Positions 27,615 through 36,427 of a stretch of DNA of 64,000 nucleotides are shown one piece after another. Source of the DNA: Saccharothrix algeriensis (lineage in GTDB: Bacteria > Actinomycetota > Actinomycetes > Mycobacteriales > Pseudonocardiaceae); contig NZ_JAFBCL010000001.1 in assembly GCF_016907655.1 (NCBI RefSeq), forward strand, positions 1,364,001 to 1,428,000. Reading direction: 5' to 3'. Made by a program: the position numbers and the translations under genes. The notes beneath the pieces were generated by a model. The model did no database searches, had not been told where the DNA came from, and saw only the letters and a list, made by a program, of their open reading frames with translations. Position 1 is the first letter of the stretch. Every line of letters begins with the position of its first letter.

Positions 27615-27848
27615 CTACCGCCGCGGGCGGCGGGCGCCGCCGTGCCGGCGGGGCGGCGGCTCGTCGGCGGGCTCGTCATGGTGCGGGCCGCCCGGCGGCT
27701 CCTGGAACACCGCGACCGGGAACCGGCCGGCGTCGGCGGGCGCGAGGGGCTTCGTCGGGCGCGGGGCGTCCGGGTGGCTGAACAGCGCGTCCGTGTGGCG
27801 GGTCGACACCGGACGCGTTCCGGCGGGGGAGGCGTGCTGGGATGACAT
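27615..27848 (-). CDS. Small hypothetical protein
   Basis: 77 residues from ATG 27848 (MSSQHASPAGTRPVSTRH...), preceded on its strand by GGAGAAAGACGGAAAAAC, an unusually A-rich leader for this genome with a usable ribosome-binding site. The middle LFSHPDAPRPTKPLAPADAG and GRFPVAVFQEPPGG are followed by a basic tail. There is no membrane helix and no cysteine. No family is recognised. A peptide precursor is possible, but no maturation enzyme is next to it. Confidence 0.45.
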   Translation of the reverse strand: MSSQHASPAGTRPVSTRHTDALFSHPDAPRPTKPLAPADAGRFPVAVFQEPPGGPHHDEPADEPPPRRHGGARRPRR

Positions 27849-28102
27849 GTTTTTCCGTCTTTCTCCGCGTCCCGTGGGCACTCGCTGCGAGCGATGTGGC
27901 AGCCGCCTCACGACGCGGGGGATTCGGGTGGACTCCGCGTGAACCCGCCCGATGGCACCGACGCTACACCCCGCGACGCCTCCGCGTGCGGTCGGTGCGC
28001 TCCGGCCCACGGGTGGGCCGCGCCCCGGTGCGCGGGGCGCGCAGGTCACGGGCTCGCGCATCGGTCGATCGGTGGACTTCGCGGAGCCGGGGTGGAGGTC
28101 GG

Positions 28103-28124
28103 GGATCGGTTGATCCACCGATCC
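28103..28124. promoter_or_regulatory. Candidate operator upstream of the DUF418-kinase-regulator operon
   Basis: GGATCGGT-TGATCC-ACCGATCC is a perfect 8-bp inverted repeat 31 bp before the DUF418 ATG. A related GATCGGTGGA lies near 28067. Likely a site for a regulator of the operon, possibly the NarL-type regulator encoded in it. Confidence 0.5.
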
Positions 28125-28155
28125 GCCGCGCCGCGCGGCCGAGCACGCTGGGGCC

Positions 28156-29343
28156 ATGTCGTTCAACGGAGCAAGCACGGGAGTGGGACCGGTCACCGCC
28201 CGGGAGCGGATGCTCGCCCCGGACCTCGCGCGGGGGCTGATGCTGGCGCTGATCGCGTTGGCCAACTCGGTGGTGTACCTCTACGGCCGCCCCTACGGCG
28301 TGCGGCAGCACATCGTGGAGCACGGCGTGGTCGACCGCGTCGTCAGCGTGCTCGACGTGACCCTGGTCGACGCGCGCGCGTACCCGATGTTCGCCGCGCT
28401 GTTCGCCTACGGCGTCGTGCAGGTGCTGCAACGGCAACGGGCGGCCGGCGTCCCGGAGGGCGAGGCCAAGCGGCTGCTGCGGCGGCGGAGCCGTTGGCTG
28501 ATCGCGTTCGGGTTCGTGCACGCGGTGCTGCTGTTCCCCGGTGACGTGCTGGGCCTGTACGGGGTCCTGGGCTTCGCGCTCGTCGCGCTGACGCGGGTGT
28601 CGGACCGCGCGCTGCTCATCGCCGCCGTCGCCTGGCTGGTGGTCGTGGCGGTGGTCCAGGGGGCCGCCTACGCGGTGCCCGCGGACGGCGGGCGCTCCTT
28701 CTTCTGGTCGTTCGAGACGGCGGACCCGGTCGAGGCGATGTCCCTGCGCCCGATGGAGTGGCTGATGACCCCGTTCGGGTTGGTGGGCGTGGGCAGCGCC
28801 GCCCTGGTGGGCACGTGGGCGGCCCGGCGCGGGGTGCTCGCCGACCCGGCCGCGCACCGCGTCCTGCTGGCGCGCACGGCGGTCGGCGGGCTGGTGGCGG
28901 CCGTCGCGGGCGGGTTGCCGGCGGGGCTGGCGGTGGGCGGCTACTGGGAGCCGGCCTCGTCGCTGGCGCTGTGGGGCTCCTCGGCGCTGCACGCGGTGAC
29001 CGGGATCGCCGGCGGCCTGGGGTACGCGGCGCTGATCGGGTTGCTCGCGCTCCGCGTCGGCGACCGGCGCGGCCCGGTGGTGCGGGCGGTCGCGGCGTGC
29101 GGGCAGCGCTCGCTGAGCTGCTACCTGTTCCAGTCGGTGGTGTTCGTGGCGCTGCTGGCGCCCTCCGCCCTCGGGCTGGGCGGGACGCTCGGGACGGCGC
29201 AGACCGCGCTGGTCGCCCTGGGGACGTGGCTGGTCTCGGTGCTGCTGGCCGACCTGCTGCGGCGCGCGGGGCGCCGGGGCCCGGCGGAGGCGCTGCTGCG
29301 CCGGCTGACCTACCGGGCCCCGGCGGGGAAGATGGCGCGGTGA
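28156..29343 (+). CDS. DUF418-family membrane protein
   Basis: 395 residues with about nine or ten membrane helices. DUF418 signatures are RMLAPDLARGLMLALIALANSVVYLYG at the N-terminus, LVDARAYPMFAALFAYGV, and C-terminal CGQRSLSCYLFQSVVF. The family is related to acyltransferase/heparan-acetyltransferase-like membrane proteins; substrate unknown. The stop overlaps the kinase GTG (GTGA), so it forms an operon with the two-component pair and may be its sensor partner or target. Confidence 0.88.
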   Translation: MSFNGASTGVGPVTARERMLAPDLARGLMLALIALANSVVYLYGRPYGVRQHIVEHGVVDRVVSVLDVTLVDARAYPMFAALFAYGVVQVLQRQRAAGVPEGEAKRLLRRRSRWLIAFGFVHAVLLFPGDVLGLYGVLGFALVALTRVSDRALLIAAVAWLVVVAVVQGAAYAVPADGGRSFFWSFETADPVEAMSLRPMEWLMTPFGLVGVGSAALVGTWAARRGVLADPAAHRVLLARTAVGGLVAAVAGGLPAGLAVGGYWEPASSLALWGSSALHAVTGIAGGLGYAALIGLLALRVGDRRGPVVRAVAACGQRSLSCYLFQSVVFVALLAPSALGLGGTLGTAQTALVALGTWLVSVLLADLLRRAGRRGPAEALLRRLTYRAPAGKMAR

Positions 29344-30542
29344 CTTCGGTGGAGCAACGGCTGGGCCTGGTGCGGGAGCAGCGGTGGAACCTGACGTGGG
29401 CGCTCGCCCCGTACGGCCTGCTGGTCCTGGCCTGCGCGATGTCGCTGGCGCAGCCGGGCGCCGCGGGGTGGCGGCACGACCTGGTCACGCTGGGCGTCGC
29501 CGCCGGGCTCGGGCTGTGGCACTGGTGGTTCGTCGTGGCGCACCCGCAGTGGTGCGAGCGCCTGACGTGGTTCATGGCGGTGTACTTCGTCGGCCTGCTC
29601 GGCTTCACCACGGTCCTGGTGCAGCGCAGCGACGCCTTCCAGCTGTTCGTCCCGGCGTGCTACGTGCTGGCGTTCGTCACGATGCCGGGGTGGCCCGCGT
29701 ACCCGGGCGTGGTGGCGGCGGGCGTCCCGTGGCTGCTGGCGCCGGGGACCGACCTCCGGATGACGCTGTTCGACATCGCGATGGCCACGCCGCTGGCCGC
29801 GCTGGTCGGCGGGGTGATCCGGGCCATGGAGCGGGAGGCGATCCGGCGGCGGGAGGTCAACGGCGAGCTGGTCGCCATGGCCGCGGAGAACGCCCGGCTG
29901 CACGAGCTGCTGGTGACCCGGGCCAGGGAGGCGGGGATCGCGGAGGAGCGCGCGCGGATGGCCCGCGAGATCCACGACACCGTGGCGCAGGGGCTGACCG
30001 GGATCGTCACGCAGCTGGAGGCGGCCGGGGAGCTGCCGGCCCCCGACCCGGTGCGCGGCCGGATCGACACCGCCCGGAACCTGGCGCGCACCAGCCTGGT
30101 GGAGGTCCGCCGGTCGATCGAGGCGCTGCGCCCCGGCCCGCTGCAGGGCGCGCGGCTCGGCGAGGCCGTGCGGCAGGCGGTGGCGACCTGGCGGGAGCAG
30201 TACGACGTCCCGGTGACCTTCACCGTGACCGGGGAGCCGCAGCCGGCGCACTCGGAGGTCGAGGTGACCGTCCTGCGCGCGGCGCAGGAGGCCCTGTCCA
30301 ACGCCGGTCGGCACGCGCGGGCGCGCCGGGTGGACGTCACGCTGTCCTACATGGAGGACGTCATCGTCCTGGACGTGCGCGACGACGGGGTGGGCTTCGA
30401 GCCGGCGGCGGTCGGGGGGTTCGGCCTGACCGCCCTCCGGCAGCGGGTGCGGTCGCTGTCGGGGTTCGTGGACGTCGAGTCCGCGCCGGGGGCGGGGACG
30501 GCGGTCAGCGTGTGCGTCCCGGTGATCGAGGTGGAGCGGTGA
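29340..30542 (+). CDS. Sensor histidine kinase, NarL type
   Basis: 400 residues from GTG 29340. Five or six membrane helices occupy about 20-160, followed by a coiled linker (REVNGELVAMAAENARLHELL). HisKA_3 has His212 in RARMAREIHDTVAQGLTGIV. HATPase_c shows VLRAAQEALSNAGRHA, DVRDDGVGFEP and GFGLTALRQRV. It is coupled to DUF418 upstream and the regulator downstream by GTGA overlaps. Confidence 0.92.
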   Translation: MTSVEQRLGLVREQRWNLTWALAPYGLLVLACAMSLAQPGAAGWRHDLVTLGVAAGLGLWHWWFVVAHPQWCERLTWFMAVYFVGLLGFTTVLVQRSDAFQLFVPACYVLAFVTMPGWPAYPGVVAAGVPWLLAPGTDLRMTLFDIAMATPLAALVGGVIRAMEREAIRRREVNGELVAMAAENARLHELLVTRAREAGIAEERARMAREIHDTVAQGLTGIVTQLEAAGELPAPDPVRGRIDTARNLARTSLVEVRRSIEALRPGPLQGARLGEAVRQAVATWREQYDVPVTFTVTGEPQPAHSEVEVTVLRAAQEALSNAGRHARARRVDVTLSYMEDVIVLDVRDDGVGFEPAAVGGFGLTALRQRVRSLSGFVDVESAPGAGTAVSVCVPVIEVER

Positions 30543-31174
30543 CGCCCCTGCGGCTGGTGGTCGTGGACGACCACCCGGTGGTGCGCGACGGGTTGCGCGG
30601 GATGCTCGGCTCCCAGCCGGACTTCGAGATCGTCGGCGAGGCCGCGAGCGGCGCCGAGGCGCTGACCGTGGTGGCCGCCGCGCGGCCGGACGTGGTGCTG
30701 ACCGACCTGCGGATGCCCGAGCCCAGCGGCGGCGCGCTGATCCGGCTGCTGCGCGAACGCGTCCCCACCGCCCGGGTCCTGGTGCTCACCACCCACGACA
30801 CGGACTCCGACGTGCTGCCCGCGGTGGAGGCGGGCGCGATCGGGTACCTGCTCAAGGACGCGCCCCGCGAGGAGCTGTTCCGCGCGGTGCGCGCCGCCGC
30901 GCGCGGCGAGTCCGTGCTCTCGCCGTCGGTCGCCGCCCTGCTGCTCGACCGGGTCCGCCCGCGCCGCCCCCTGCCGCGGGCCCGGTTGAGCGCGCGGGAG
31001 CGGGAGGTCCTCGCGCTGATCGCCCGGGGCCGGACCAACCGGGAGGCCGCGGCGGCGCTGCACATCAGCGAGGCCACGGTCAAGACCCACCTCCTGCACA
31101 TCTACGCCAAGCTGGAGGTGCCCGACCGCGCCTCCGCCGTGGCCGCCGCCTTCCAGCGGGGCATCCTGAGCTGA
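30539..31174 (+). CDS. NarL/FixJ-family response regulator
   Basis: 211 residues from GTG 30539. Receiver: acidic D10-D11, Asp56 in VVLTDLRMPEPSGG, Lys in GYLLKDAPREEL. LuxR-type HTH: LSAREREVLALIARGRTNREAAAALHISEATVKTHLLHIYAKLEV. Last gene of the DUF418-kinase-regulator operon. Confidence 0.93.
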   Translation: MTPLRLVVVDDHPVVRDGLRGMLGSQPDFEIVGEAASGAEALTVVAAARPDVVLTDLRMPEPSGGALIRLLRERVPTARVLVLTTHDTDSDVLPAVEAGAIGYLLKDAPREELFRAVRAAARGESVLSPSVAALLLDRVRPRRPLPRARLSAREREVLALIARGRTNREAAAALHISEATVKTHLLHIYAKLEVPDRASAVAAAFQRGILS

Positions 31175-31196
31175 CCGCGGTGCCGGGATCGGGCGG

Positions 31197-31365
31197 GACT
31201 ACCCGAGCCGGTGGCGGGCGGCGGCGTTCGAGGTCGGCGGCCACCGGTTCGCCACGGCCGAGCACTGCGTGATGCGGCCGGACCATGAAGCGGCGGTGCC
31301 TGCTGAACACCTCACGAGCCGTCCCGAGGCACTGCCGATCAACGCTTGGCGTCACCTGACAGCTG
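31197..31365 (+). pseudogene. Remnant of a NADAR (DUF1768/YbiA-like) gene
   Basis: Translation from 31197 gives DYPSRWRAAAFEVGGHRFATAEHCVM, matching the conserved (F/W)xxxPFxVDGxxYxTAEHxMM part of NADAR proteins, which act on ADP-ribosyl/nicotinamide-riboside type compounds. No start is visible. Similarity ends at about 31275 and the repeat element begins about 140 bp further on. It looks like a broken gene next to the insertion point of that element. Confidence 0.4.
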
Positions 31366-31410
31366 CACTACCCCGCAGGAGCACGCAAAGTATTTTCCAC
31401 GCAGGAGTGG

Positions 31411-31932
31411 CGCACCTCGTGCGCATACCGGTCGCTTCGTGTTCTCCTCCCCGTACGGCCTGGGCGCAGCCCAATCATGCCGAGCAGGGGGTGTCAAGCA
31501 CGCTTCACCGCTTGACACCCCCTGCTCGGCATGATTGCCTCCGGCAGGCCGTACGGGGAGGAGAACACGACCGCTCTTTCTTTTCCTCCTCCTTGGGGGC
31601 CTCTCGGCCGCTCTTCTTACTTGTGTCCCGCACCGATCCGGGTAAGAATTGGTGCTGTACCGCCCGAGGCTGGAAAGAAAAAGAGTCCTCGCCGGACAGG
31701 CAGGCCGCCAAGGAGAATGAAAAGAAACTGCGGTCGTGTTCCCCCCGCATGACCTGTCAAAGACGACCATGCTTTTCCTGGGGGTGCAAGCGAAAAGCGT
31801 GCTTGCACCCCCAGGAAAAGCATGGTAGCCCTCCGGGCAGGCCATACGGGGAGAACACGAAGGCACCGGTCTGCACGGGGCGTGTTGAGAGCCAAAAGGC
31901 AAAAGCGGCGAGTCGGGCTGCGCGGGGTGTGC
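31411..31932. repeat. Paired-hairpin palindromic element, copy A
   Basis: About 520 bp, present again in reverse orientation at 49774-51457. The left and right halves are themselves imperfect inverted repeats about a centre near 31652. Hairpin 1 (31438-31569) has a perfect 25-bp outer stem (31438-31462 with 31545-31569) and a 28-bp inner stem (31472-31499 with 31510-31537), loop 10. Hairpin 2 (31735-31859) has an imperfect outer stem (31735-31756 with 31838-31859) and a perfect 26-bp inner stem (31766-31791 with 31801-31826), loop 9. No believable gene is inside. It lies between the NarL regulator and the phosphate operon. It resembles a MITE-like non-autonomous element or a family of structured RNAs. 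Confidence 0.9.
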
Positions 31933-32200
31933 CGAGAGCCGAAGGTTTCGGGCGGCGGGGTCTGTGCGGGCGGATCGGTGCTGCTCGCGCTTTCGGGGGC
32001 TTGGCGAGTCGACGGACTTCGACGGGGTACCCGCACCGGGTGACCGAACACCGCGCCCGAGAACACGACACCCGAGGACACCGCGTTCGAGGACACCGCG
32101 TCCGGGAACGCCGCGCCGGAGAACGCCGCGCCGAAGGGCACGCCCCCGGCAGCGGTCGCCGGCGTGCGAGCGGACCCCGCACCGAGGGCGTCTGATCGCC
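31933..32200. repeat. Upstream region of the phosphate operon with degenerate 15-bp tandem repeats (32046-32150)
   Basis: Six to seven units of the type GAACACCGCGCCCGA run from 32046 to 32150 (units start at 32046, 32061, 32076, 32091, 32106, 32121 and a poor one at 32136). The rest of the 270 bp shows no gene. The promoter of the DUF47-PiT operon should lie here, possibly within the repeats. Confidence 0.75.
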
Positions 32201-32821
32201 ATGCGCATCACCCGCAAGCCCACGGGCCAGAAGTTCTTCGACCTGTTCACCGAGGTCGGCTCCAACATCGGCGCCAGCGTCGAGGTGTTGCGCGACTTCG
32301 TGCGCGCCCCAGTCGACCGGCGCGCCGACCTGGCCGAGCGGATGCACGCGCTGGAGAACGTCGGCGACGACGCCACCCACGCCATCATCGAGCACCTGGA
32401 CCGGTCGTTCGTCACGCCGTTCGACCGGGACGACATCTACCGTCTGGCGGTCCGGCTCGACGACGTGGTCGACCACATGGACGCCGCCGTCGACCTGGCG
32501 ACCCTCTACCGGGTGAGCGAGCTGCCCGAGGGCGTGGAGGCGCAGGTGGACCTGCTGTGCCGGGCGGCCCGGCTGACCGCCGAGGCGATGCCGCGCCTGG
32601 CCGCGCCGCAGGAGCTGACCGCCTACTGGGTGGAGGTCAACGGGCTGGAGAACGAGGCCGACCGGGTCTACCGGCGGCTGCTGTCGGCGCTGTTCGACGG
32701 GCGGCGGGACGCGCTGGAGGTCATGAAGCTCAAGGACGTCGTGGAGGAGCTGGAGCAGGCCGCCGACGCGTTCGAGCACGTCGCCGACGTCGTGCACTCG
32801 ATCGCGGTCAAGGAGTCCTGA
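32201..32821 (+). CDS. DUF47/PhoU-like phosphate transport accessory protein
   Basis: 206 residues, nearly all helical. Signatures are FFDLFTEVGSNIGASVEVL, the MHALENVGDDATHAII metal-binding-type helix (E..D) with the matching second repeat VNGLENEADRVYRRLL, and VVEELEQAADAFEHVADVVHSI. The DUF47 family is related to PhoU and is encoded beside PiT transporters, where it modulates them. The stop overlaps the PiT start (TGATG), a firm sign of coupling. Confidence 0.92.
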   Translation: MRITRKPTGQKFFDLFTEVGSNIGASVEVLRDFVRAPVDRRADLAERMHALENVGDDATHAIIEHLDRSFVTPFDRDDIYRLAVRLDDVVDHMDAAVDLATLYRVSELPEGVEAQVDLLCRAARLTAEAMPRLAAPQELTAYWVEVNGLENEADRVYRRLLSALFDGRRDALEVMKLKDVVEELEQAADAFEHVADVVHSIAVKES

Positions 32822-33807
32822 TGCTCACGGCCGGGCTGGTGCTCGTGGTGGTGCTCGCCCTGGCGTTCGACTTCACCAACGGCTTCCACGACGCGGCCAA
32901 CGCCATCGCGAGCGCCGTGTCCACCCGCGCGCTGACCCTTCGGGCCGCGCTGGCGCTGGCCGCGGTGATGAACCTGGTCGGCGCGCTGCTGGGCACCGGT
33001 GTCGCGGTCACCATCGCCTCGGGGGTCATCGACACGCCGGTCGGCGCGGACGCCCTGCACGTGGTGACCGCCGCACTGGTCGGGGCGATCGCCTGGAACC
33101 TCGTCACGTGGTACTTCGGCCTGCCCTCCTCCTCGTCGCACGCCCTGGTCGGCGGGCTGGTCGGCGCCGCGCTGGCGTCGGCGACCTCGGTGCGCTGGGC
33201 GGGCGTGCTGGAGAAGGTGGTGGTCCCGATGGTGGTCTCCCCCGTCATCGGCCTGGTGCTCGGCTACCTGGTGATGACCGCGATCCAGTGGGCGTTCCGC
33301 AACGCCAACGCCCACCGCGCCGGCCGCCTGATGCGCCGGGCGCAGGTGGTCTCGGCCGCGAGCCTCGCCCTGGGCCACGGCCTGCAGGACGCGCAGAAGA
33401 GCATGGGCGTCATCGTGCTGGCCCTGGTGGTGACCGGGCGCCAGGGCGACTACTCGGTGCCGCTGTGGGTGGTCGTGGCGTGCGCGCTGGCGCTGTCGGC
33501 GGGCACCTGGTCCGGCGGCCTGCGGATCATGCGCACGCTGGGCAGGCGCATCTTCCACCTGACCCCGCCGCACGGCTTCGCCGCCGAGCTGTCGGCGTCG
33601 TCGGTGCTGTACCTGACGGCGTTCGCGTTCGCCGCGCCGGTCTCCACCACGCACGTGATCACCTCGGCGGTGATGGGGGTGGGCGCGACCACCCGGCGCT
33701 CGGCCGTGCGGTGGTCGGTGGCGGCCGACATCGCCAAGGGCTGGGTGCTGACCCTGCCGGCGTCGGCCGCCGCCGCCGCCGCTTACGGCGTCACGGCGCT
33801 CCTGTGA
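32821..33807 (+). CDS. pit: Inorganic phosphate transporter, PiT family
   Basis: 328 residues. The duplicated PiT signature is visible: FTNGFHDAANAIASAVSTRAL near the N-terminus and SLALGHGLQDAQKSMGVIVLA in the second half, plus LPSSSSHALVGGLVG and APVSTTHVITSAVMG. About ten membrane helices. It carries metal-phosphate with protons across the cytoplasmic membrane. Coupled to the DUF47 gene. Confidence 0.95.
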   Translation: MLTAGLVLVVVLALAFDFTNGFHDAANAIASAVSTRALTLRAALALAAVMNLVGALLGTGVAVTIASGVIDTPVGADALHVVTAALVGAIAWNLVTWYFGLPSSSSHALVGGLVGAALASATSVRWAGVLEKVVVPMVVSPVIGLVLGYLVMTAIQWAFRNANAHRAGRLMRRAQVVSAASLALGHGLQDAQKSMGVIVLALVVTGRQGDYSVPLWVVVACALALSAGTWSGGLRIMRTLGRRIFHLTPPHGFAAELSASSVLYLTAFAFAAPVSTTHVITSAVMGVGATTRRSAVRWSVAADIAKGWVLTLPASAAAAAAYGVTALL

Positions 33808-33823
33808 GGACTCCCCGGACCGC

Positions 33824-34513
33824 TCACGGCGCGGTCGCGGCGGCGCGGCGGACCAGGTCCGCGTACACCCCGGGGTCGTCGTGCTCGACCACCGGGAACC
33901 CGGTGTCCGGCTCGCCCACCCACTTGAGCCCGACACCGGGGTTGAGCACGTCGTGCCCGTCGGCGAAGAACAGGTGCGGGCAGCCCCGCACCGCGTCCCG
34001 GTTGGCCCGGTAGTCGCGCATCATCGGCCCGCGCGCCCGCCCGTCGTCCAACGCCTCGCCCAGCGCGTCGGCGTCCACGTTCGGGCACTTGCGGGCGATG
34101 TCGACGATCTCGTGCCGCAGCGACACGCACCGGCTGTCGCGGAACAGCGCCGTCCGCAGCGCCAGGTCCAGCTCCTCCGCGGCGCGCGGCGACTGCTCCT
34201 TGGCCGCGTGCACGGCCTCGCTCGCCGGCGCGGTGGTCACCGGCCACGTGGCCGGGTCCGCCTGCCAGAGCTTCCAGCCCAGGTCGGGCTCCAGCGCGCC
34301 GACCGCCGGGATCTCCGACTCCACGAGCCTCTTGGGCGTCGGGACGCCGTTGACGTCCTCCAGCAGGAAGGTCCGGTGGTCCAGGCTCACCCGGTCGACC
34401 AGCCCCGCCTCCTCCCGCGCGCGCAGCAGCCGCACGACCGCCACCGTCGACCACGGGCACCCGATGTCGGTGTAGATCACGATCGTCCCGGGCCGGACCT
34501 CTGGGCGTGGCAC
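33824..34513 (-). CDS. DsbA-family (FrnE-like) thioredoxin-fold protein
   Basis: 229 residues with IVIYTDIGCPWSTVAVVRLL; the CxxC position is C-P-W-S, so only the first Cys remains. Helical insert and C-terminal GCPHLFFADGHDVLNPG (cis-Pro-like loop region) follow. No signal peptide, so cytoplasmic. FrnE-like members act as isomerases or glutathione/mycothiol-linked enzymes; substrate unknown. Convergent with PiT, 16 bp apart. Confidence 0.85.
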   Translation of the reverse strand: MPRPEVRPGTIVIYTDIGCPWSTVAVVRLLRAREEAGLVDRVSLDHRTFLLEDVNGVPTPKRLVESEIPAVGALEPDLGWKLWQADPATWPVTTAPASEAVHAAKEQSPRAAEELDLALRTALFRDSRCVSLRHEIVDIARKCPNVDADALGEALDDGRARGPMMRDYRANRDAVRGCPHLFFADGHDVLNPGVGLKWVGEPDTGFPVVEHDDPGVYADLVRRAAATAP

Positions 34514-34614
34514 GTCTCCACCTCGTATTCAACGTCGACGGCGAACTCGGGACAACCAAGTACCGCAGGAGGCGCGACGGGCGCAACGCGACACCCGGCC
34601 GGGCGGTGGCCGCG

Positions 34615-34790
34615 CCCGGCCGAGCGCGGCCCACCCCGCGTCCCGGCCGGGCGCGGCCCACCCACGACCGGGCTGCCGGCGGCTCACCCAGACCCGGCCG
34701 AGCGCGGGCTCGCCCCACGTCCCGGCCGGGAGCGGGCTCGCCCCCGCGACCCGGCCGGGCGCGGCTCAGCCCACGTCCCGGCCGAGCGCG
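34615..34790. repeat. Imperfect 25-29-bp tandem repeats
   Basis: Six units of the type CGGCCGGGCGCGGCCCACCC-ACGTCC run from about 34615 into the last codons of the FAD dehydrogenase gene, with unit lengths 25-29. They fill the 250-bp gap between that gene and the DsbA-like gene; nothing else is visible there. Confidence 0.7.
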
Positions 34791-36427
34791 CGGCCGGCCG
34801 CCCGCCCGGAGAAGACGCAGCCGCCCAGGAAGCCGCCTTCCAGCGCGTTGTAGCCGTGCACCCCTCCCCCGCCGAACCCGGCCGTCTCGCCGGCCGCGTA
34901 CAGGCCGTCGACGACCGTCCCGTCCGGCCGCACCACCTGGGAGTCGAGGGTGGTCTGCACCCCGCCCAGCGTCTTGCGGGTGAACACGTTGAGGCGGACC
35001 GCCACCAGCGGCCCGTGGGAGGGGTCGAGCAGGCGGTGCGGCCGGGCGGTGCGGGTGAACCGCTCGGGCAGGTACGAGCGCACGTTGCGCAGGGACATCA
35101 GCTGCATGTCCTTGACGTAGTCGTTGCGCAGCTGGCGGTCGCGTGCCGCGGCCTCCCGCTCCACCTGCTCCGGCTCCAGCGGCGCCTGGGGGGTCAGCCC
35201 GTTCATCGCCTCCACCAGCGCGGGCAGCGTCCGGCGGATGACGACGTCCTCGCCGCGTTCGAGGAAGGCGCGCACCCTGCCCATCAGGCTCTTCTTCAGC
35301 CGCAGCGGCAGCAGCGCCCAGTTCTTGCCGGTCAGGTCGGGGTTCTGCTCCGAACCGGACAGGCCGAACTCCTTGTCCACCATCGAGTGCGTCATGATCA
35401 GCCAGGAGTGGGAGTGACCGCTCCGCACCACGTGCTCCAGCGCCCGCAGCTCGGTGTGGCCGGGGAACACCGGCGTGGGCAGGCGCCGGCCGGTCGCGTC
35501 CAGCCACAGCGGCGACGGGCCGGGCAGGAGGTGCACCGCGTGCTGCGGCCAGACCGGGCTGTGGTTGCGCAGGCCGTCGGGGTAGTGCCACATGCGGTCC
35601 AGGTTGACCAGCGCGCCGCCGGCGCGTTCGGTGATGCCGAGCATCCGCCCGTCGACGTGCACCGGCACCCCCCTGAGCAGCGTCGCGGGCGCCGGGCCGA
35701 GGCGGTCGGTCGGCCAGTGCTCGCGCACCAGGTCGAAGTTGCCGCCCAGGCCGCCCGCGGCGACCACCACCGCCTGGGCCCGCAGTTCGAACTCCCCGAC
35801 CACCTCCCGCGAGGAGGGCACGCCGCGCGGCTCGGCCGAGGGGACCAGCAGCGAGCCGCGCACGCCGACCGCGGCGCCGCCCTCGACGATGATCTCGTCG
35901 ACCCGGTGCCGGTGCTCGAAGGTCACCTGCCCGCGCGCGGCGGCGGCGAGCACCGGCTCGCGGAAGACCCGCACGAGGTCGGGTCCGGTGCCCCAGGTGT
36001 AGTGGAACCGGGGCACGGAGTTGCCGGTGCCGGTCGCGAGGCCGTCGCCCCGCTCGGGCCAGCCCACCAGCGGGAGCAGGCGCAGCCCGCGCCCGTACAG
36101 GTAGCTGCGCTTGTCGCCGGCGGCGAAGTCCACGTACGCCTCGGCCCACGCGCGGGCCCAGCGGTCCTCGCGGGCGCGGTCGAAGCGGGCCGAGCCCAGC
36201 CAGTCCGACAGCGCCAGCTCGGCCGAGTCCCGGATGCCCAGCCGGCGCTGCTCGGGGCTGCCGACCAGGAACAGGCCGCCCTGGGACCAGTGCGCCTGGC
36301 CGCCGAGGTTGGCCTCGTTCTCCTGGTCCACGACGACCACCCGCCGGCCGGCCCGGGTCAGCTCGTAGGTGGCGACCAGGCCGGCCAGCCCGGCGCCCAC
36401 GACGATGACGTCCGCGGCGTCGCTCAT
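34766..36427 (-). CDS. FAD-binding dehydrogenase (fumarate reductase/KSTD-like flavoprotein)
   Basis: 553 residues. N-terminal dinucleotide fold VIVVGAGLAGLVATYELTRAGRRVVVVDQE. GGQAHWSQGGLFLVGSPEQRRLGI is typical of the FAD-binding dehydrogenase group annotated in actinobacteria. AVVVAAGGLGGNFDLV and the C-terminal FAD loop GLYAAGETAGFGGGGVHGYNALEGGFLGGCVFSGRAAG complete the fold. Related to 3-ketosteroid dehydrogenases; substrate unknown. Start ATG 36427 shares ATGA with the hydrolase stop, so the pair is one operon. Confidence 0.9.
   Translation of the reverse strand: MSDAADVIVVGAGLAGLVATYELTRAGRRVVVVDQENEANLGGQAHWSQGGLFLVGSPEQRRLGIRDSAELALSDWLGSARFDRAREDRWARAWAEAYVDFAAGDKRSYLYGRGLRLLPLVGWPERGDGLATGTGNSVPRFHYTWGTGPDLVRVFREPVLAAAARGQVTFEHRHRVDEIIVEGGAAVGVRGSLLVPSAEPRGVPSSREVVGEFELRAQAVVVAAGGLGGNFDLVREHWPTDRLGPAPATLLRGVPVHVDGRMLGITERAGGALVNLDRMWHYPDGLRNHSPVWPQHAVHLLPGPSPLWLDATGRRLPTPVFPGHTELRALEHVVRSGHSHSWLIMTHSMVDKEFGLSGSEQNPDLTGKNWALLPLRLKKSLMGRVRAFLERGEDVVIRRTLPALVEAMNGLTPQAPLEPEQVEREAAARDRQLRNDYVKDMQLMSLRNVRSYLPERFTRTARPHRLLDPSHGPLVAVRLNVFTRKTLGGVQTTLDSQVVRPDGTVVDGLYAAGETAGFGGGGVHGYNALEGGFLGGCVFSGRAAGRALGRDVG

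Noticed and set aside
31339-32436. Open frames through the hairpin element
   Set aside because: They arise from palindromic GC-rich sequence, differ between copies and have no start sites.
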